This document shows, one piece after another, positions 49,266 to 57,871 of a stretch of DNA of 64,000 bases. The DNA is from Bacillus_I endophytica_A. GTDB lineage: Bacteria; Bacillota; Bacilli; Bacillales; Bacillaceae_H. The notes under the pieces were generated by a model. That model was not told where the DNA came from, made no database searches, and worked only from the letters and a program-made list of their open reading frames with translations. The stretch spans positions 186,001 to 250,000 of the forward strand of contig NZ_JALAMS010000001.1 of assembly GCF_026790145.1 (NCBI RefSeq), in the 5' to 3' direction. Position 1 is the stretch's first letter. Every line of letters starts with the position of its first letter. The translations under genes were made by a program, and so were the position numbers.

Positions 49266-50338
49266 ATACAGTTGTTAAAAATGTATCAAAAAAGTTTGGA
49301 GAAACATCAGCTTTATCCAGAATTAATTTAGATATTAGCAATGGGGAATTTATTGCAATTTTAGGTCCATCTGGGTGTGGGAAAACAACTCTTCTACGCC
49401 TTATAGCTGGGTTTGATTCACCAACGGACGGAGAAATTATGATGAATAAAGAATGTGTGGCAGAAAAGGGGAAAGTGGTTCCACCTGAGAAACGAAATAT
49501 TAGCATGGTATTTCAATCTTTGGCCCTTTGGCCACATTTAAAAGTAAAAGAGCAAGTAATGTTTCCATTGAGGCATCATAAATTTATTGATCAGGAAATT
49601 AAAAAAAATGCAGACCAGCGGGTGCAGCAAATGCTTGAACTTGTTGGCTTACAACGTTTAGCAACACGTATGCCTCATGAATTATCAGGAGGTCAGAAGC
49701 AGCGAGTTGCAATTGCAAGAGCTCTTGCTCCAAAGCCTTCTCTTTTATTAATGGATGAACCGTTAAGTAGTTTAGATGCTGAGCTACGGGCTGAATTGCG
49801 CAATGAAATTCAAACGATTCATAAGGTTACAAATACCTCTATTCTCTATGTTACTCATGATCAAACAGAAGCTTTAGCAATGGCAGATCGTATTGTTGTT
49901 ATGAAAGAAGGAGCAATTGAACAAATTGGTACACCAGAAGATATCTATCATAATCCAAAAACTTCTTTTGTAGCCACATTTGTTGGGAAAGCGAACCTCA
50001 TCCCTGGTAATTGGAAAGGAAACTACTTCCACCCTTTTTCACATCAGACGCTAGCATGGAATATTCCTTTTTCAACCTTTTTAAAAGAGGAGGGAAGCTG
50101 TGCAATAAGACCTGAACAACTTTTGTTAGATCGTGTAGGAGAAGGAATTCCCTGTACGGTTAAAAATGTTCTTTTCCAAGGAAAAGAAATTCATTACACA
50201 ATAAAGCTTAGCAACTGTACAGTGCGTGTTATAGGTAGTTTGAAAAAACGATTTAGCGTTGGAGAGAAGGCTGTCTTAAAGCTGAGAAGTGTTGAAGAAC
50301 CAAGTCAAGAGATGGCTTCTATTATCGGAGTGAATTGA
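49262..50338 (+). CDS. ABC transporter ATP-binding protein, iron (FbpC) type
   Basis: A 358-residue ATPase: Walker A GPSGCGKTT (about 36), signature LSGGQKQR (about 141), Walker B LLLMDEPLSSLD (about 161), switch THDQTEALAMADR, and a C-terminal TOBE-like domain (about 255-355). I chose ATG 49262, coupled by ATGA to the permease; a longer frame from 48992 lies wholly inside the permease gene. Last gene of the SurE-like operon. Confidence 0.9.
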   Translation: MNTVVKNVSKKFGETSALSRINLDISNGEFIAILGPSGCGKTTLLRLIAGFDSPTDGEIMMNKECVAEKGKVVPPEKRNISMVFQSLALWPHLKVKEQVMFPLRHHKFIDQEIKKNADQRVQQMLELVGLQRLATRMPHELSGGQKQRVAIARALAPKPSLLLMDEPLSSLDAELRAELRNEIQTIHKVTNTSILYVTHDQTEALAMADRIVVMKEGAIEQIGTPEDIYHNPKTSFVATFVGKANLIPGNWKGNYFHPFSHQTLAWNIPFSTFLKEEGSCAIRPEQLLLDRVGEGIPCTVKNVLFQGKEIHYTIKLSNCTVRVIGSLKKRFSVGEKAVLKLRSVEEPSQEMASIIGVN

Positions 50339-50481
50339 AAGTAGCTAAAAATTTAAATATAAACTCAAAATGAAAAATAAAATTAAAGAACATTAAAAAA
50401 GAGGGTTAATAAGACTCTTCAAGAAACTATATATTATAGAAGGTTTATATTACTACTATAAAAAAGGATGGTGCGCAGACA

Positions 50482-51063
50482 TTGAAACGTGTATGTGTTT
50501 TTGCAGGATCTAACATGGGACTTAATCCAGAGTATGCTAAACAAGCGAGAGAACTTGGGCGAGTCATTGCAATGAATGGGTTTCATCTTGTTTATGGTGG
50601 TTCTAAACTAGGGCTAATGGGAGAAGTAGCAAATGGCGCTCTAGAACAGGGGGGGCATGTTACTGGAGTTATGCCTAGAGGTTTATTTAAAGAAGAAATA
50701 GCTCATAGAGGTGTGAGCGACTTTATTGAAGTAGCAGATATGCATGAACGAAAAGCGAAAATGTCAGAGTTAAGCGATATGTATATAGCTTTACCTGGAG
50801 GATATGGAACATTTGAAGAGCTTTTCGAGGTCATCTGCTGGGCTCAAATTGGTATTCATAAAAAACCAATTGGGTTATTAAATGTGGAAGGATATTATGA
50901 TCCACTTCTACAGCTTATTGAACATACTGTTGATTCAGGATTTATGCCGCGTGTGCATGGACAGTACGTTATGCAAGGATCCAATCCAAAATGTTTACTA
51001 GAATATATGCTTGATTTTATTCCAGAAGGATACAAAAGTAAGAGAGTTCCTCCTGCTGGTTGA
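50482..51063 (+). CDS. LOG-family protein (YvdD type), nucleotide-5'-monophosphate phosphoribohydrolase
   Basis: A 193-residue Rossmann-like enzyme of the LOG family. Signatures are MHERKAKMSELSD near 91 and PGGYGTFEELFE near 106, which hold the catalytic Arg and Glu. LOG enzymes split cytokinin or purine nucleotide monophosphates into base and ribose-5-phosphate; the bacterial substrate is not certain. Start TTG 50482. Single gene with a strong terminator. Confidence 0.9.
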   Translation: MKRVCVFAGSNMGLNPEYAKQARELGRVIAMNGFHLVYGGSKLGLMGEVANGALEQGGHVTGVMPRGLFKEEIAHRGVSDFIEVADMHERKAKMSELSDMYIALPGGYGTFEELFEVICWAQIGIHKKPIGLLNVEGYYDPLLQLIEHTVDSGFMPRVHGQYVMQGSNPKCLLEYMLDFIPEGYKSKRVPPAG

Positions 51064-51083
51064 GAAATAAAACAATAGAATAG

Positions 51084-51119
51084 ACAAAACGGTCATAACA
51101 AGTTATGACCGTTTTGTTT
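51084..51119 (+). terminator. Terminator after the LOG gene
   Basis: Arms 51084-51099 and 51102-51117 are exact inverse copies (16 bp, so the innermost pairs must open), ending in T. Confidence 0.92.
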
Positions 51120-51210
51120 AGACGGAAATCTCCTCAAAAGAGAAAACTTCATTATTTAATGAGACTCTCATAGCACAAAGCTTTCAATACGTCCCATGTT
51201 GGTGAAGAGC

Positions 51211-51408
51211 TTACTTTTGAACGTTAGCAGCTTGTGGACCACGAGCGCCTTCAACGATTTCAAATGTAACAGCTTGACCTTCTTCTAAAGTTTTGTAACC
51301 TTCACCTTGGATTGCAGAGAAGTGAACGAATACATCGTCTTGACCTTCTACTTCAATAAAACCAAAGCCTTTTTCAGCGTTGAACCATTTTACTTTACCT
51401 TCTAACAT
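51211..51408 (-). CDS. csp: Cold-shock protein (CspA/CspB family)
   Basis: A 65-residue single-domain RNA chaperone that melts mRNA structure. RNP1 KGFGFIEV (about 13-20) and RNP2 VFVHFSAI (about 26-33) are intact; the start MLEGKVKWFNAEKGFG is that of Bacillus CspB/CspD. AGGAGG lies 7 bases before the ATG. A -10-like TATAAT at about 51519-51524 (minus strand) would give a leader near 100 bases, usual for cold-inducible csp genes. Confidence 0.96.
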   Translation of the reverse strand: MLEGKVKWFNAEKGFGFIEVEGQDDVFVHFSAIQGEGYKTLEEGQAVTFEIVEGARGPQAANVQK

Positions 51409-51729
51409 GTTATTGCCTCCTACTTGTGGAACAAAACCACTTGAAAATGTATATCCATTTCCACTCTTCTTATTCTAAAAAAGCGTTTTCTAAAATAAAG
51501 AAAGAGCTACAATGGACAATTATAGTTTAGCAAGTTTTTTGAATAATTACAAGACTTTAAATGTTGGATTTAGGAATAAAATGTTAAGAAAGTGTTTTCC
51601 AAGGTATTTATAGTAAAGTTCATCGATTCTTACTTGTTAAGAAAATGTAAATTCACTAGTAAAATAAATTTCACTCTTGCATAATAGCAATTATTACAAT
51701 ATATCAAATAAATACAAAGGAGTAGTTAT
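51409..51729. other. 321-base divergent control region between csp and the nucleotidase gene
   Basis: No gene seen. It holds the probable long csp leader (51409-51512) with a GTGG/CCAC hairpin near the ribosome site, and an AT-rich stretch serving the nucleotidase promoter. No known operator recognised. Confidence 0.45.
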
Positions 51730-53304
51730 ATGGAGCTAGTTATTTTACAAACGAGCGATATACATGGACATGTGTTACCAATTCAGTATGGAACAAATGA
51801 GAGAGCAGATCTAGGGATAGCTAAAATAGCAACAATGCTCAAACAAGAGGAAGAAAAAAGTGAACATGTATTAAAAATAGATAACGGAGATTTAATTCAA
51901 GGAAGTCCTTTGCTTACATACTATATGAAATATGAACGAAATCATAAAAATCCAATGATCGCTATCTTAAATCATTTAAAATATGACGGGGCAGTTGTTG
52001 GAAATCATGAGTTTAATTACGGACGTGTAGCTTTAGAGGAAGCTGTCGCACAATCAGACTTTCCATGGCTGTGTGCTAACATTTTGGAGAAGGAAAAAGA
52101 AACACCTTTTTTAGGAACACCTTATATAATTAAAGAAATAAATGGAGTAAAGGTAGCTGTTTTAGGAGTAACAACTCACTATATTCCAAATTGGGAAGAG
52201 CCTGCTCATATTGAAAACCTAGTCTTTGCAGATGCTCTAAAAGTAACTGAAAAATGGGTAACATATATTCGTGAACACGAAAAACCCCATCTTCTCGTTG
52301 TGTCTTATCATGGGGGATTTGAGCGGGACTTGGAAACAGGTGAAGCTACTGAAACGTTAACAGGAGAAAATCAAGCCTATGAGATGTGTCAGCGTATTAA
52401 AGGTATTGATGTTCTTTTAACAGGGCATCAGCATCGCTCCTTAGCAGGAGAAGTAAATGGTGTGACAATTGTCCAGCCGAGCTTTTTTGGACAAGAAGTA
52501 GGAAAAGTTGTGGTTAAGTTTGAAAAAGAGGAAGAAGGCTATTCTATTCTAAAAAAAGAGAGCATGACACTATCTACTAAAGAATTTATTGAAGACGAGG
52601 AAATAGTAGAACTTGTTCGTTATTATGAAGAAGGAACACAAAAGTGGCTTGATGAGAGAATTGGAACTGCAAAAGAAAGTATGAAAATCGATGATGTCTT
52701 CCAAGCGAGAATAAAAGAACATCCACTTATTGAATTTATAAATAAAGTCCAAATGTACGCATCAGGGGCCCAGATTTCTTGTACAGCCTTGTTTAACGAC
52801 AGTGTAAAAGGATTTGATAAAGAGATTACAATGCGTGACATTGTCTCGAATTATATTTATCCTAATACATTAAAAGTTATTAGAATAACAGGATCTGACA
52901 TGAAGGCAGCTTTAGAAAGATCTGCTTCCTATTTTGCGTTGGACGAAAATGGAGAATTAACCGTAAGCAAAGACTTTTCTTATCCGAAACCACAAGCCTA
53001 TAATTACGATATGTGGGAAGGCATACAATATAAAGTTGATGTTTCCAAAAAAGTAGGCGAGCGTATTGTATTTCTAGAAAAAGATGGAGCGCAAATAGAT
53101 GAAGAAGCCTTTTATGAAATTGTCACAAATGCGTATAGAGCAGGTGGCGGCGGAGATTATGAGATGTTTAAAAATAAGGACGTTGTAAGAGATATAACAG
53201 TTGCAATGACAGACTTAATTGCTGAATATATTACAACGTTCTCTCCTGTAGATGTTTCTGTTAATCATAATTGGGAAGTGGTAGCTTCCGAAAAACTAGA
53301 ATAA
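51730..53304 (+). CDS. Bifunctional metallophosphatase / 5'-nucleotidase, cytosolic type
   Basis: A 524-residue enzyme of the UshA/CpdB group. The metallophosphatase domain has the metal motifs TSDIHGH (residues 8-14), NGDLIQG (about 52), GNHEFNYG (about 94), SYHGGFERD (about 195) and LTGHQHRS (about 232). The 5_nucleotid_C domain spans about 320-500 (NTLKVIRITGSDMKAALE, NAYRAGGGGDYEMF). No signal peptide, so it should act inside the cell on nucleotides or 2',3'-cyclic nucleotides, like B. subtilis YunD. AAAGGAG precedes the ATG. Confidence 0.9.
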   Translation: MELVILQTSDIHGHVLPIQYGTNERADLGIAKIATMLKQEEEKSEHVLKIDNGDLIQGSPLLTYYMKYERNHKNPMIAILNHLKYDGAVVGNHEFNYGRVALEEAVAQSDFPWLCANILEKEKETPFLGTPYIIKEINGVKVAVLGVTTHYIPNWEEPAHIENLVFADALKVTEKWVTYIREHEKPHLLVVSYHGGFERDLETGEATETLTGENQAYEMCQRIKGIDVLLTGHQHRSLAGEVNGVTIVQPSFFGQEVGKVVVKFEKEEEGYSILKKESMTLSTKEFIEDEEIVELVRYYEEGTQKWLDERIGTAKESMKIDDVFQARIKEHPLIEFINKVQMYASGAQISCTALFNDSVKGFDKEITMRDIVSNYIYPNTLKVIRITGSDMKAALERSASYFALDENGELTVSKDFSYPKPQAYNYDMWEGIQYKVDVSKKVGERIVFLEKDGAQIDEEAFYEIVTNAYRAGGGGDYEMFKNKDVVRDITVAMTDLIAEYITTFSPVDVSVNHNWEVVASEKLE

Positions 53305-53331
53305 CGATGTTCTTTAGAAGGAGATGAAAGA

Positions 53332-53700
53332 ATGGATTTCACTAGGTTAGTAGAAGAGAAAATCAAGAAATCAATTGCTGATGGAGATTTTGAAAATCTA
53401 GAGGGAAAAGGAGAACCGCTCAAGCTAGAAGACTTATCACATGTGCCAGAGGAACTTCGTACTAGCTATAAAATTTTGAAAAACTCAGGATATCTTCCTG
53501 AAGAAATGATGTTGAAAAAAAATATTGCAGAATTAGAAGATTTGCTTTCTGTTTGTGAGGGTAAAGAAGAAAAGGAGCAACTTGAGGAGAAAATAAGTGA
53601 GAAACTGCTTCGTTTTAATCTTCTGATGGAGAAAAGGAAGCTAAGCCATTCACGTGCATTCAAGCAATATCAATCTAAAATTCACAACCGCTTGTTTTAA
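53332..53700 (+). CDS. DUF1992 (DnaJC28-type) family protein
   Basis: A 122-residue cytosolic protein. The first 70 residues are the DUF1992 domain (LVEEKIKKSIADGDFENLEGKG followed by PLKLEDLSHVPEELRTSYKIL), and the rest is a coiled coil. No J-domain is present. Function unknown. AGAAGGAGATG precedes the ATG, 27 bases after the nucleotidase gene, so the two may be co-transcribed. Confidence 0.87.
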   Translation: MDFTRLVEEKIKKSIADGDFENLEGKGEPLKLEDLSHVPEELRTSYKILKNSGYLPEEMMLKKNIAELEDLLSVCEGKEEKEQLEEKISEKLLRFNLLMEKRKLSHSRAFKQYQSKIHNRLF

Positions 53701-53750
53701 TAAAAGCGCTCCGAAGTACAAGAACAATAAGTCAACAGGAGGAGCAACAA

Positions 53751-54584
53751 TTGAAAGCATTTATTATTGGATTACTAACATTGCTTATTGTTTTCCTTGG
53801 AATATGGAAAACACAAAAAGCCGTTGGTGAGCAAGGACGATATGAACCTGTTTTGCTTTTCCATGGTTTTCTAGGTGGAGAACGTTCTTATAAGACTCTT
53901 ATGGAGCGATTTGAGGAAAATGGCCAAGGGTATAAAGCAGCTGTTTGTCGTGTTAACGAACGTGGTGTTGTTTCGTGTGAGCATAAATACCATTTTCAGC
54001 AAAAAACAGATCAGTTTCCTCTTGTACAAGTCATTTTTGCAGATGATCATGCAAGCATAAGTAAACAAGGGAAATGGGTTCAAAACGTAGTAAAAAAACT
54101 TAAAGAAAAAGAAAAAATGGAAGGGTACCATCTCGTTGGTCATAGCATGGGTGGACTTGCCGCTATTAAATATTTAGAAGAGACGAAAGATAAAAATGTT
54201 AAATCTCTTACAACGATAGGTACCCCTGTTGGAGGATTGGATATTGATGAACTTGCTGTAAACTTTCCTAAAACAGAAAGCAATCGTACGTCAGAAGGAG
54301 CAAAAGATTTACAATATCACTCAGAAGCCATTACAAAACTTCAAAAAGAAGCAACAAAGCTGAAAGAATTACGTATTCCGATTCTTTCAATTGCCGGAAA
54401 TGTAAAACATAAAGGTGGAGATGGAAGCGTTCTGACAGAAAGTGCATTTTCGTTAGAAAACTATGTGCCTAATGTAAAGAAAAAAGAGTTTCCTTTATTA
54501 CACTCAGCTCTTCATGAAAGTTTCGCAGTTGATAAAGTTCTTTATACTTTTTTGAAGGACAGTGAAAAGGATGACCGCAGATAG
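53751..54584 (+). CDS. DUF915 alpha/beta hydrolase, exported
   Basis: A 277-residue lipase-like protein with an N-terminal signal or anchor helix (AFIIGLLTLLIVFLGIW). It has the oxyanion region PVLLFHGFLGGERSY near 33, nucleophile elbow VGHSMGG near 127, and a His near LHSALHES close to the end. DUF915 hydrolases are extracellular surface esterases of unknown substrate. Start TTG 53751 with AGGAGGAG 5 bases ahead. Its TAG lies in the terminator hairpin. Confidence 0.88.
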   Translation: MKAFIIGLLTLLIVFLGIWKTQKAVGEQGRYEPVLLFHGFLGGERSYKTLMERFEENGQGYKAAVCRVNERGVVSCEHKYHFQQKTDQFPLVQVIFADDHASISKQGKWVQNVVKKLKEKEKMEGYHLVGHSMGGLAAIKYLEETKDKNVKSLTTIGTPVGGLDIDELAVNFPKTESNRTSEGAKDLQYHSEAITKLQKEATKLKELRIPILSIAGNVKHKGGDGSVLTESAFSLENYVPNVKKKEFPLLHSALHESFAVDKVLYTFLKDSEKDDRR

Positions 54585-54597
54585 CGGTCATCCTTTT
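54565..54597. terminator. Bidirectional terminator overlapping the DUF915 gene stop
   Basis: 14-bp perfect stem, arms 54565-54578 and 54584-54597, loop AGATA. It separates converging genes. Confidence 0.93.
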
Positions 54598-54603
54598 CAT
54601 TTG

Positions 54604-55680
54604 TTAATCAATTTTAAGTGTCCAGTTCAGTTCATCCTCTACAGTACCTGTTTGAATACCTGTAATTGTATTGTAAACGTCTAGAGAAAGCTGACCAGCT
54701 TTTCCATTACCTACTGTTAATTCACGTTCTCCCCATTTTAATTTTCCAACTGGAGAGATAACCGCAGCTGTACCTGTTCCAAAAATCTCCTCTAATTCCC
54801 CACGTTCAGATGCTTCAAAAATTTCTTCAACTGAAATACGTTTTTGTTCAACTGGGATATTCCAATGTTCGAGAAGTTCAATCACTGAAGTTCTCGTAAT
54901 CCCATCTAGAATACTTCCGCTAAGTTCAGGTGTATAAACTTTTCCACCGATTTTGAAGAAGATATTCATACTTCCTACTTCTTCAACATACTTCTTTTCA
55001 ATTGCATCAAGCCAAAGCACTTGATCATAGCCAAGTTTCTCTGCTTCTGTTTGAGCACGAAGGCTTCCTGCATAGTTTCCTGCTGTTTTAGCAATCCCTA
55101 CGCCACCGCGTACAGCACGAACATATTCATTTTCAACGTAAATACTAACAGGTTGAAGCTGCTCGCCGCTGTTGTAATACGCACCAACAGGAGAAAGAAT
55201 GATCATAAATTTATATGTTGATGAAGGACGCACTCCTAAAAATGCGTCTGTTGCAATAATAAATGGACGAATGTAAAGAGAACATCCTTCTTCAGTTGGA
55301 ATCCACTCTTTGTCAATTTCAATTAAGTTTTTTAAAGCTTCCATTGCTAAATCTTCAGGGATTTCCGGCATGCTTAAACGTTCGTTAGATAGATTCATTC
55401 GTTTTACGTTTTTAAGAGGTCTAAAGAGTTGAACACGATTGTCCGCTGTTCTGTATGCTTTAAGGCCTTCGAATACCGCTTGACCGTAATGGAATACCAT
55501 TGAAGATGGTTCTAAAGTAAGCGGAGCGTAAGGAGTGATTCTTGGACTATGCCACCCTTTGTCAGTAGAGTAATCCATTGTAAACATGTGGTCTGTAAAA
55601 AATTTTCCGAAACCAAGTTCACTGTGATTAGGTTTTGTTTTTTTCTGAGAAGTTTTTGTTACTTCAATTGTTTGTAGCAT
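54604..55680 (-). CDS. ilvE: Branched-chain amino acid aminotransferase
   Basis: Transfers the amino group between glutamate and the keto acids of Leu, Ile and Val. A 358-residue fold-type IV PLP enzyme of the longer BCAT II group: HYGQAVFEGLKAYR near 76, the cofactor Lys in GIAKTAGNYAGSL near 195, and FGTGTAAVISPVG near 305. Start ATG 55678-55680 with AAGAGGTG ahead. A CodY-like sequence lies 25-39 bases upstream and a cre-like site about 91 bases upstream, in line with nutrient control of such genes in Bacillus. Confidence 0.94.
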   Translation of the reverse strand: MLQTIEVTKTSQKKTKPNHSELGFGKFFTDHMFTMDYSTDKGWHSPRITPYAPLTLEPSSMVFHYGQAVFEGLKAYRTADNRVQLFRPLKNVKRMNLSNERLSMPEIPEDLAMEALKNLIEIDKEWIPTEEGCSLYIRPFIIATDAFLGVRPSSTYKFMIILSPVGAYYNSGEQLQPVSIYVENEYVRAVRGGVGIAKTAGNYAGSLRAQTEAEKLGYDQVLWLDAIEKKYVEEVGSMNIFFKIGGKVYTPELSGSILDGITRTSVIELLEHWNIPVEQKRISVEEIFEASERGELEEIFGTGTAAVISPVGKLKWGERELTVGNGKAGQLSLDVYNTITGIQTGTVEDELNWTLKID

Positions 55681-55704
55681 ATTTCTTACACCTCTTATAA
55701 AAAG

Positions 55705-55719
55705 AATTTTCAATCTATT
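55705..55719. promoter_or_regulatory. CodY-box-like sequence upstream of ilvE
   Basis: AATTTTCAATCTATT matches AATTTTCWGAAAATT at 11 of 15. CodY sites are often this loose, but AT-rich DNA makes chance matches common. Confidence 0.35.
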
Positions 55720-55770
55720 TTTTTATTTTATGATATTACTCTATATTAATTTAAGTAATAACGCAATGAT

Positions 55771-55785
55771 TAGAAAACGCTTACA
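55771..55785. promoter_or_regulatory. cre-like site between ilvE and the phosphatase gene
   Basis: TAGAAAACGCTTACA fits WTGNAANCGNWNNCW with one mismatch (A for T at position 2). It lies in the divergent region 55681-55924. Confidence 0.45.
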
Positions 55786-55924
55786 ATATAAAAAATAAGA
55801 ATTTATTCACTTTCTAAATGGTTTACTATGTTTAATAAATAAAACTTATTACCTGTCATATTAAGAAAATGAGTATGATAGAATAAGAGGATTAAAATTT
55901 TTGACGAAAAAAGGAGCGAAAAAC

Positions 55925-56530
55925 ATGCTGTATTTAGTTCGCCATGGTCAAACTGATTGGAATAAAAATGGACTCGTTCAAGGGCAGACAGATATTCCAT
56001 TGAATAGTACAGGAGTTGAGCAAGCTCAGGCGTTAGCAAAAAGGTTTCAAAAGGAAAATATTGATGTGATTTATGCTAGTGATCTTAAGCGTGCATATGG
56101 AACTGCTGAAGAAATTGCAAAAGTAAAAAATATGAGAGTATTAGAAGGCCTTCGGGAACTGCGTGAACGGTCATTTGGGGAGCTAGAAGGAGCAAATCTT
56201 CCTTTGCTGCAAGAAAAATTTCCTAATCTTAGTACAGATTGGAGAGAGGATCTTCCTCTTAATATAGAATCACTAGGAAATATGCAAAAACGAATGGTGA
56301 AGGAACTTACAAATATTATGACGAATCATCAAGATGAGGATGTTCTTGTTGTAAGCCATGGAGCAGCTATTAACGTATTTATTCACTATGTTACAGGTGG
56401 GGAAAACGGAACAGGAAAAATGCTTTTAGCAAACACAGCTGTTAGTACATTTACTTTTGAAAATAAAAAATGGGCCATAGGTACGCTAAATGATGCGTCA
56501 CATAGGATAAAAGAAGCGAAAAATAGCTAA
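55925..56530 (+). CDS. Histidine phosphatase family protein (phosphoglycerate mutase-like)
   Basis: A 201-residue cytosolic phosphatase. The phospho-His motif is LVRHGQTDWN (residues 4-13), the proton donor is the Glu of LRELRERSFGELEG near 80, and the second His is VVSHGAAINV near 149. It resembles B. subtilis PhoE/YhfR broad-range phosphatases and cobalamin phosphatase CobC; substrate unknown. AAGGAG lies 8 bases before ATG 55925. Confidence 0.88.
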   Translation: MLYLVRHGQTDWNKNGLVQGQTDIPLNSTGVEQAQALAKRFQKENIDVIYASDLKRAYGTAEEIAKVKNMRVLEGLRELRERSFGELEGANLPLLQEKFPNLSTDWREDLPLNIESLGNMQKRMVKELTNIMTNHQDEDVLVVSHGAAINVFIHYVTGGENGTGKMLLANTAVSTFTFENKKWAIGTLNDASHRIKEAKNS

Positions 56531-56908
56531 AAAGTTGTGAAAATAATGTCTTAATTTGTTGACATATGTCGAAATGTGTAGTAAATTTGTAAATAACTTA
56601 TTAATACTGTAACAAAAAACATCTGAAAAAGCGATCAAATTTTACATTTGGCGTTTTATTATTCTCTTTTTTAGTCTTTATTTATTCTGTGATCCCAACC
56701 TCACATTACGATCTTCCAGTCATCGTAATGTGGGGTTTTTTAATGTCTTGAAAATATACACTATAGAAGATTAGCGTTGATAGATGAGACGTTTAGAAGC
56801 AAAGGAAAACAAGAAAGATAACCGTGTATAAAACGTTAAAAAAGAGGTGTAGATTCACTTTTTGTAAACAATTGCAATATAGATGAATTACAGAAGGGGG
56901 ATAGAATA
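56531..56908 (+). other. 378-base region upstream of the first arginase
   Basis: No gene seen. It holds ATTTGGCGTTTT at 56646-56657, also found in the rocD/rocR and permease control regions, and a strong terminator at 56697-56741. No -24/-12 promoter was found. Confidence 0.5.
56697..56741 (+). terminator. Strong terminator 167 bases after the phosphatase gene
   Basis: 14-bp stem (56699-56712 with 56722-56735, one G-U) followed by six T. It ends a long 3' region or a small RNA and insulates the arginase gene. Confidence 0.88.
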
Positions 56909-57811
56909 ATGAAACAGAAAATTTCCATTATTGGTGTGCCGATGGACCTTGGTCAAATGAGGCGAGGAGTTGATATGGGACCTAGCGCAGTCAGATATGC
57001 TGACTTAAATGAAAGACTAAAAAATTTAAATTATGATGTTACTGATGAAGGAGATATCGAAACTGAAATTAAAGAAAGGGCAGACCTTCATGCTCATACA
57101 TCTTTAAAAAATCTAGAAGCTGTAGTAAAGGGAAATGAGCGACTAAGTACAAAAGTAAGGGAAGTAGTGGAAAAAGGAAACTTTCCTCTTGTGATTGGGG
57201 GAGATCATAGTATAGCAATTGGTACGCTTGCAGGACTAGGAAAACGGGCTAACAATCTAGGGGTGATTTGGTATGATGCCCATGGAGACTTAAATACACT
57301 TGAAACCTCTCCATCAGGGAATATTCATGGCATGCCACTTGCAGTTAGTTTAGGAATAGGACATGAAAAACTAACGAATATAGGCGGATATATGCCAAAA
57401 ATAAAACCGGAAAATGTAGTAATAATAGGGGCTCGCTCTCTAGATGATGGAGAGAAAGAATTAATCCGTAATAAAGGAATTAAAGTTTATACAATGCATG
57501 AGATTGATCGATTAGGAATGACCAAAGTAATGGAGGAGACCATCTCTTATTTAAAGAAACGTACAGATCAAGTTCATCTTTCTCTTGATTTGGATGGTTT
57601 AGATCCAAGGGAAGCCCCTGGAGTTGGTACTCCTGTTGTTGGAGGGATTAGTTATAGAGAAAGTCATTTGGCAATGGAAATGCTTGCAGAAGCAGAATTT
57701 ATTACCTCAGCTGAATTTGTAGAGATAAATCCAATACTTGATGACTCCAACAAAACTGCCGAAGTTGCGGTTGCTTTAATCGGTTCTTTACTGGGAGAAA
57801 AGCTTCTTTAA
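56909..57811 (+). CDS. rocF: Arginase (first copy)
   Basis: Hydrolyses arginine to ornithine and urea, the first step of the arginase route. A 300-residue ureohydrolase with all Mn2+ ligands in place: GGDHSIAIG (about 98), WYDAHGDLN (about 123), SPSGNIHGMP (about 136) and LDLDGLDP (about 228). GAAGGGGG precedes the ATG. About 80% identical by eye to the second arginase at 60986, but with more A/T in codon third positions. Not in an operon with rocD, which is transcribed towards it. Confidence 0.95.
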   Translation: MKQKISIIGVPMDLGQMRRGVDMGPSAVRYADLNERLKNLNYDVTDEGDIETEIKERADLHAHTSLKNLEAVVKGNERLSTKVREVVEKGNFPLVIGGDHSIAIGTLAGLGKRANNLGVIWYDAHGDLNTLETSPSGNIHGMPLAVSLGIGHEKLTNIGGYMPKIKPENVVIIGARSLDDGEKELIRNKGIKVYTMHEIDRLGMTKVMEETISYLKKRTDQVHLSLDLDGLDPREAPGVGTPVVGGISYRESHLAMEMLAEAEFITSAEFVEINPILDDSNKTAEVAVALIGSLLGEKLL

Positions 57812-57851
57812 CAAGAAAGAACTCTCTAAGTTTAGAGAGTTCTTTCTTGTT
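57810..57851. terminator. Long inverted repeat / terminator between rocF and rocD
   Basis: 20-bp arms 57810-57829 and 57832-57851 are exact inverse copies. The two genes converge on it; T content at both ends is moderate. Confidence 0.8.
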
Positions 57852-57871
57852 AAAGAAAGATCGTTATTTTA

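Noticed and set aside
51637..51675. TTAAGA and TTCACT repeats before the nucleotidase as a Pho box
   Set aside because: The spacing (15 and 18 bases) does not fit the 10-11-bp PhoP pattern.
56852..56880. Possible sigma-54 promoter before the first arginase
   Set aside because: A TTGCA is present but the -24 hexamer at the required spacing lacks the GG pair.
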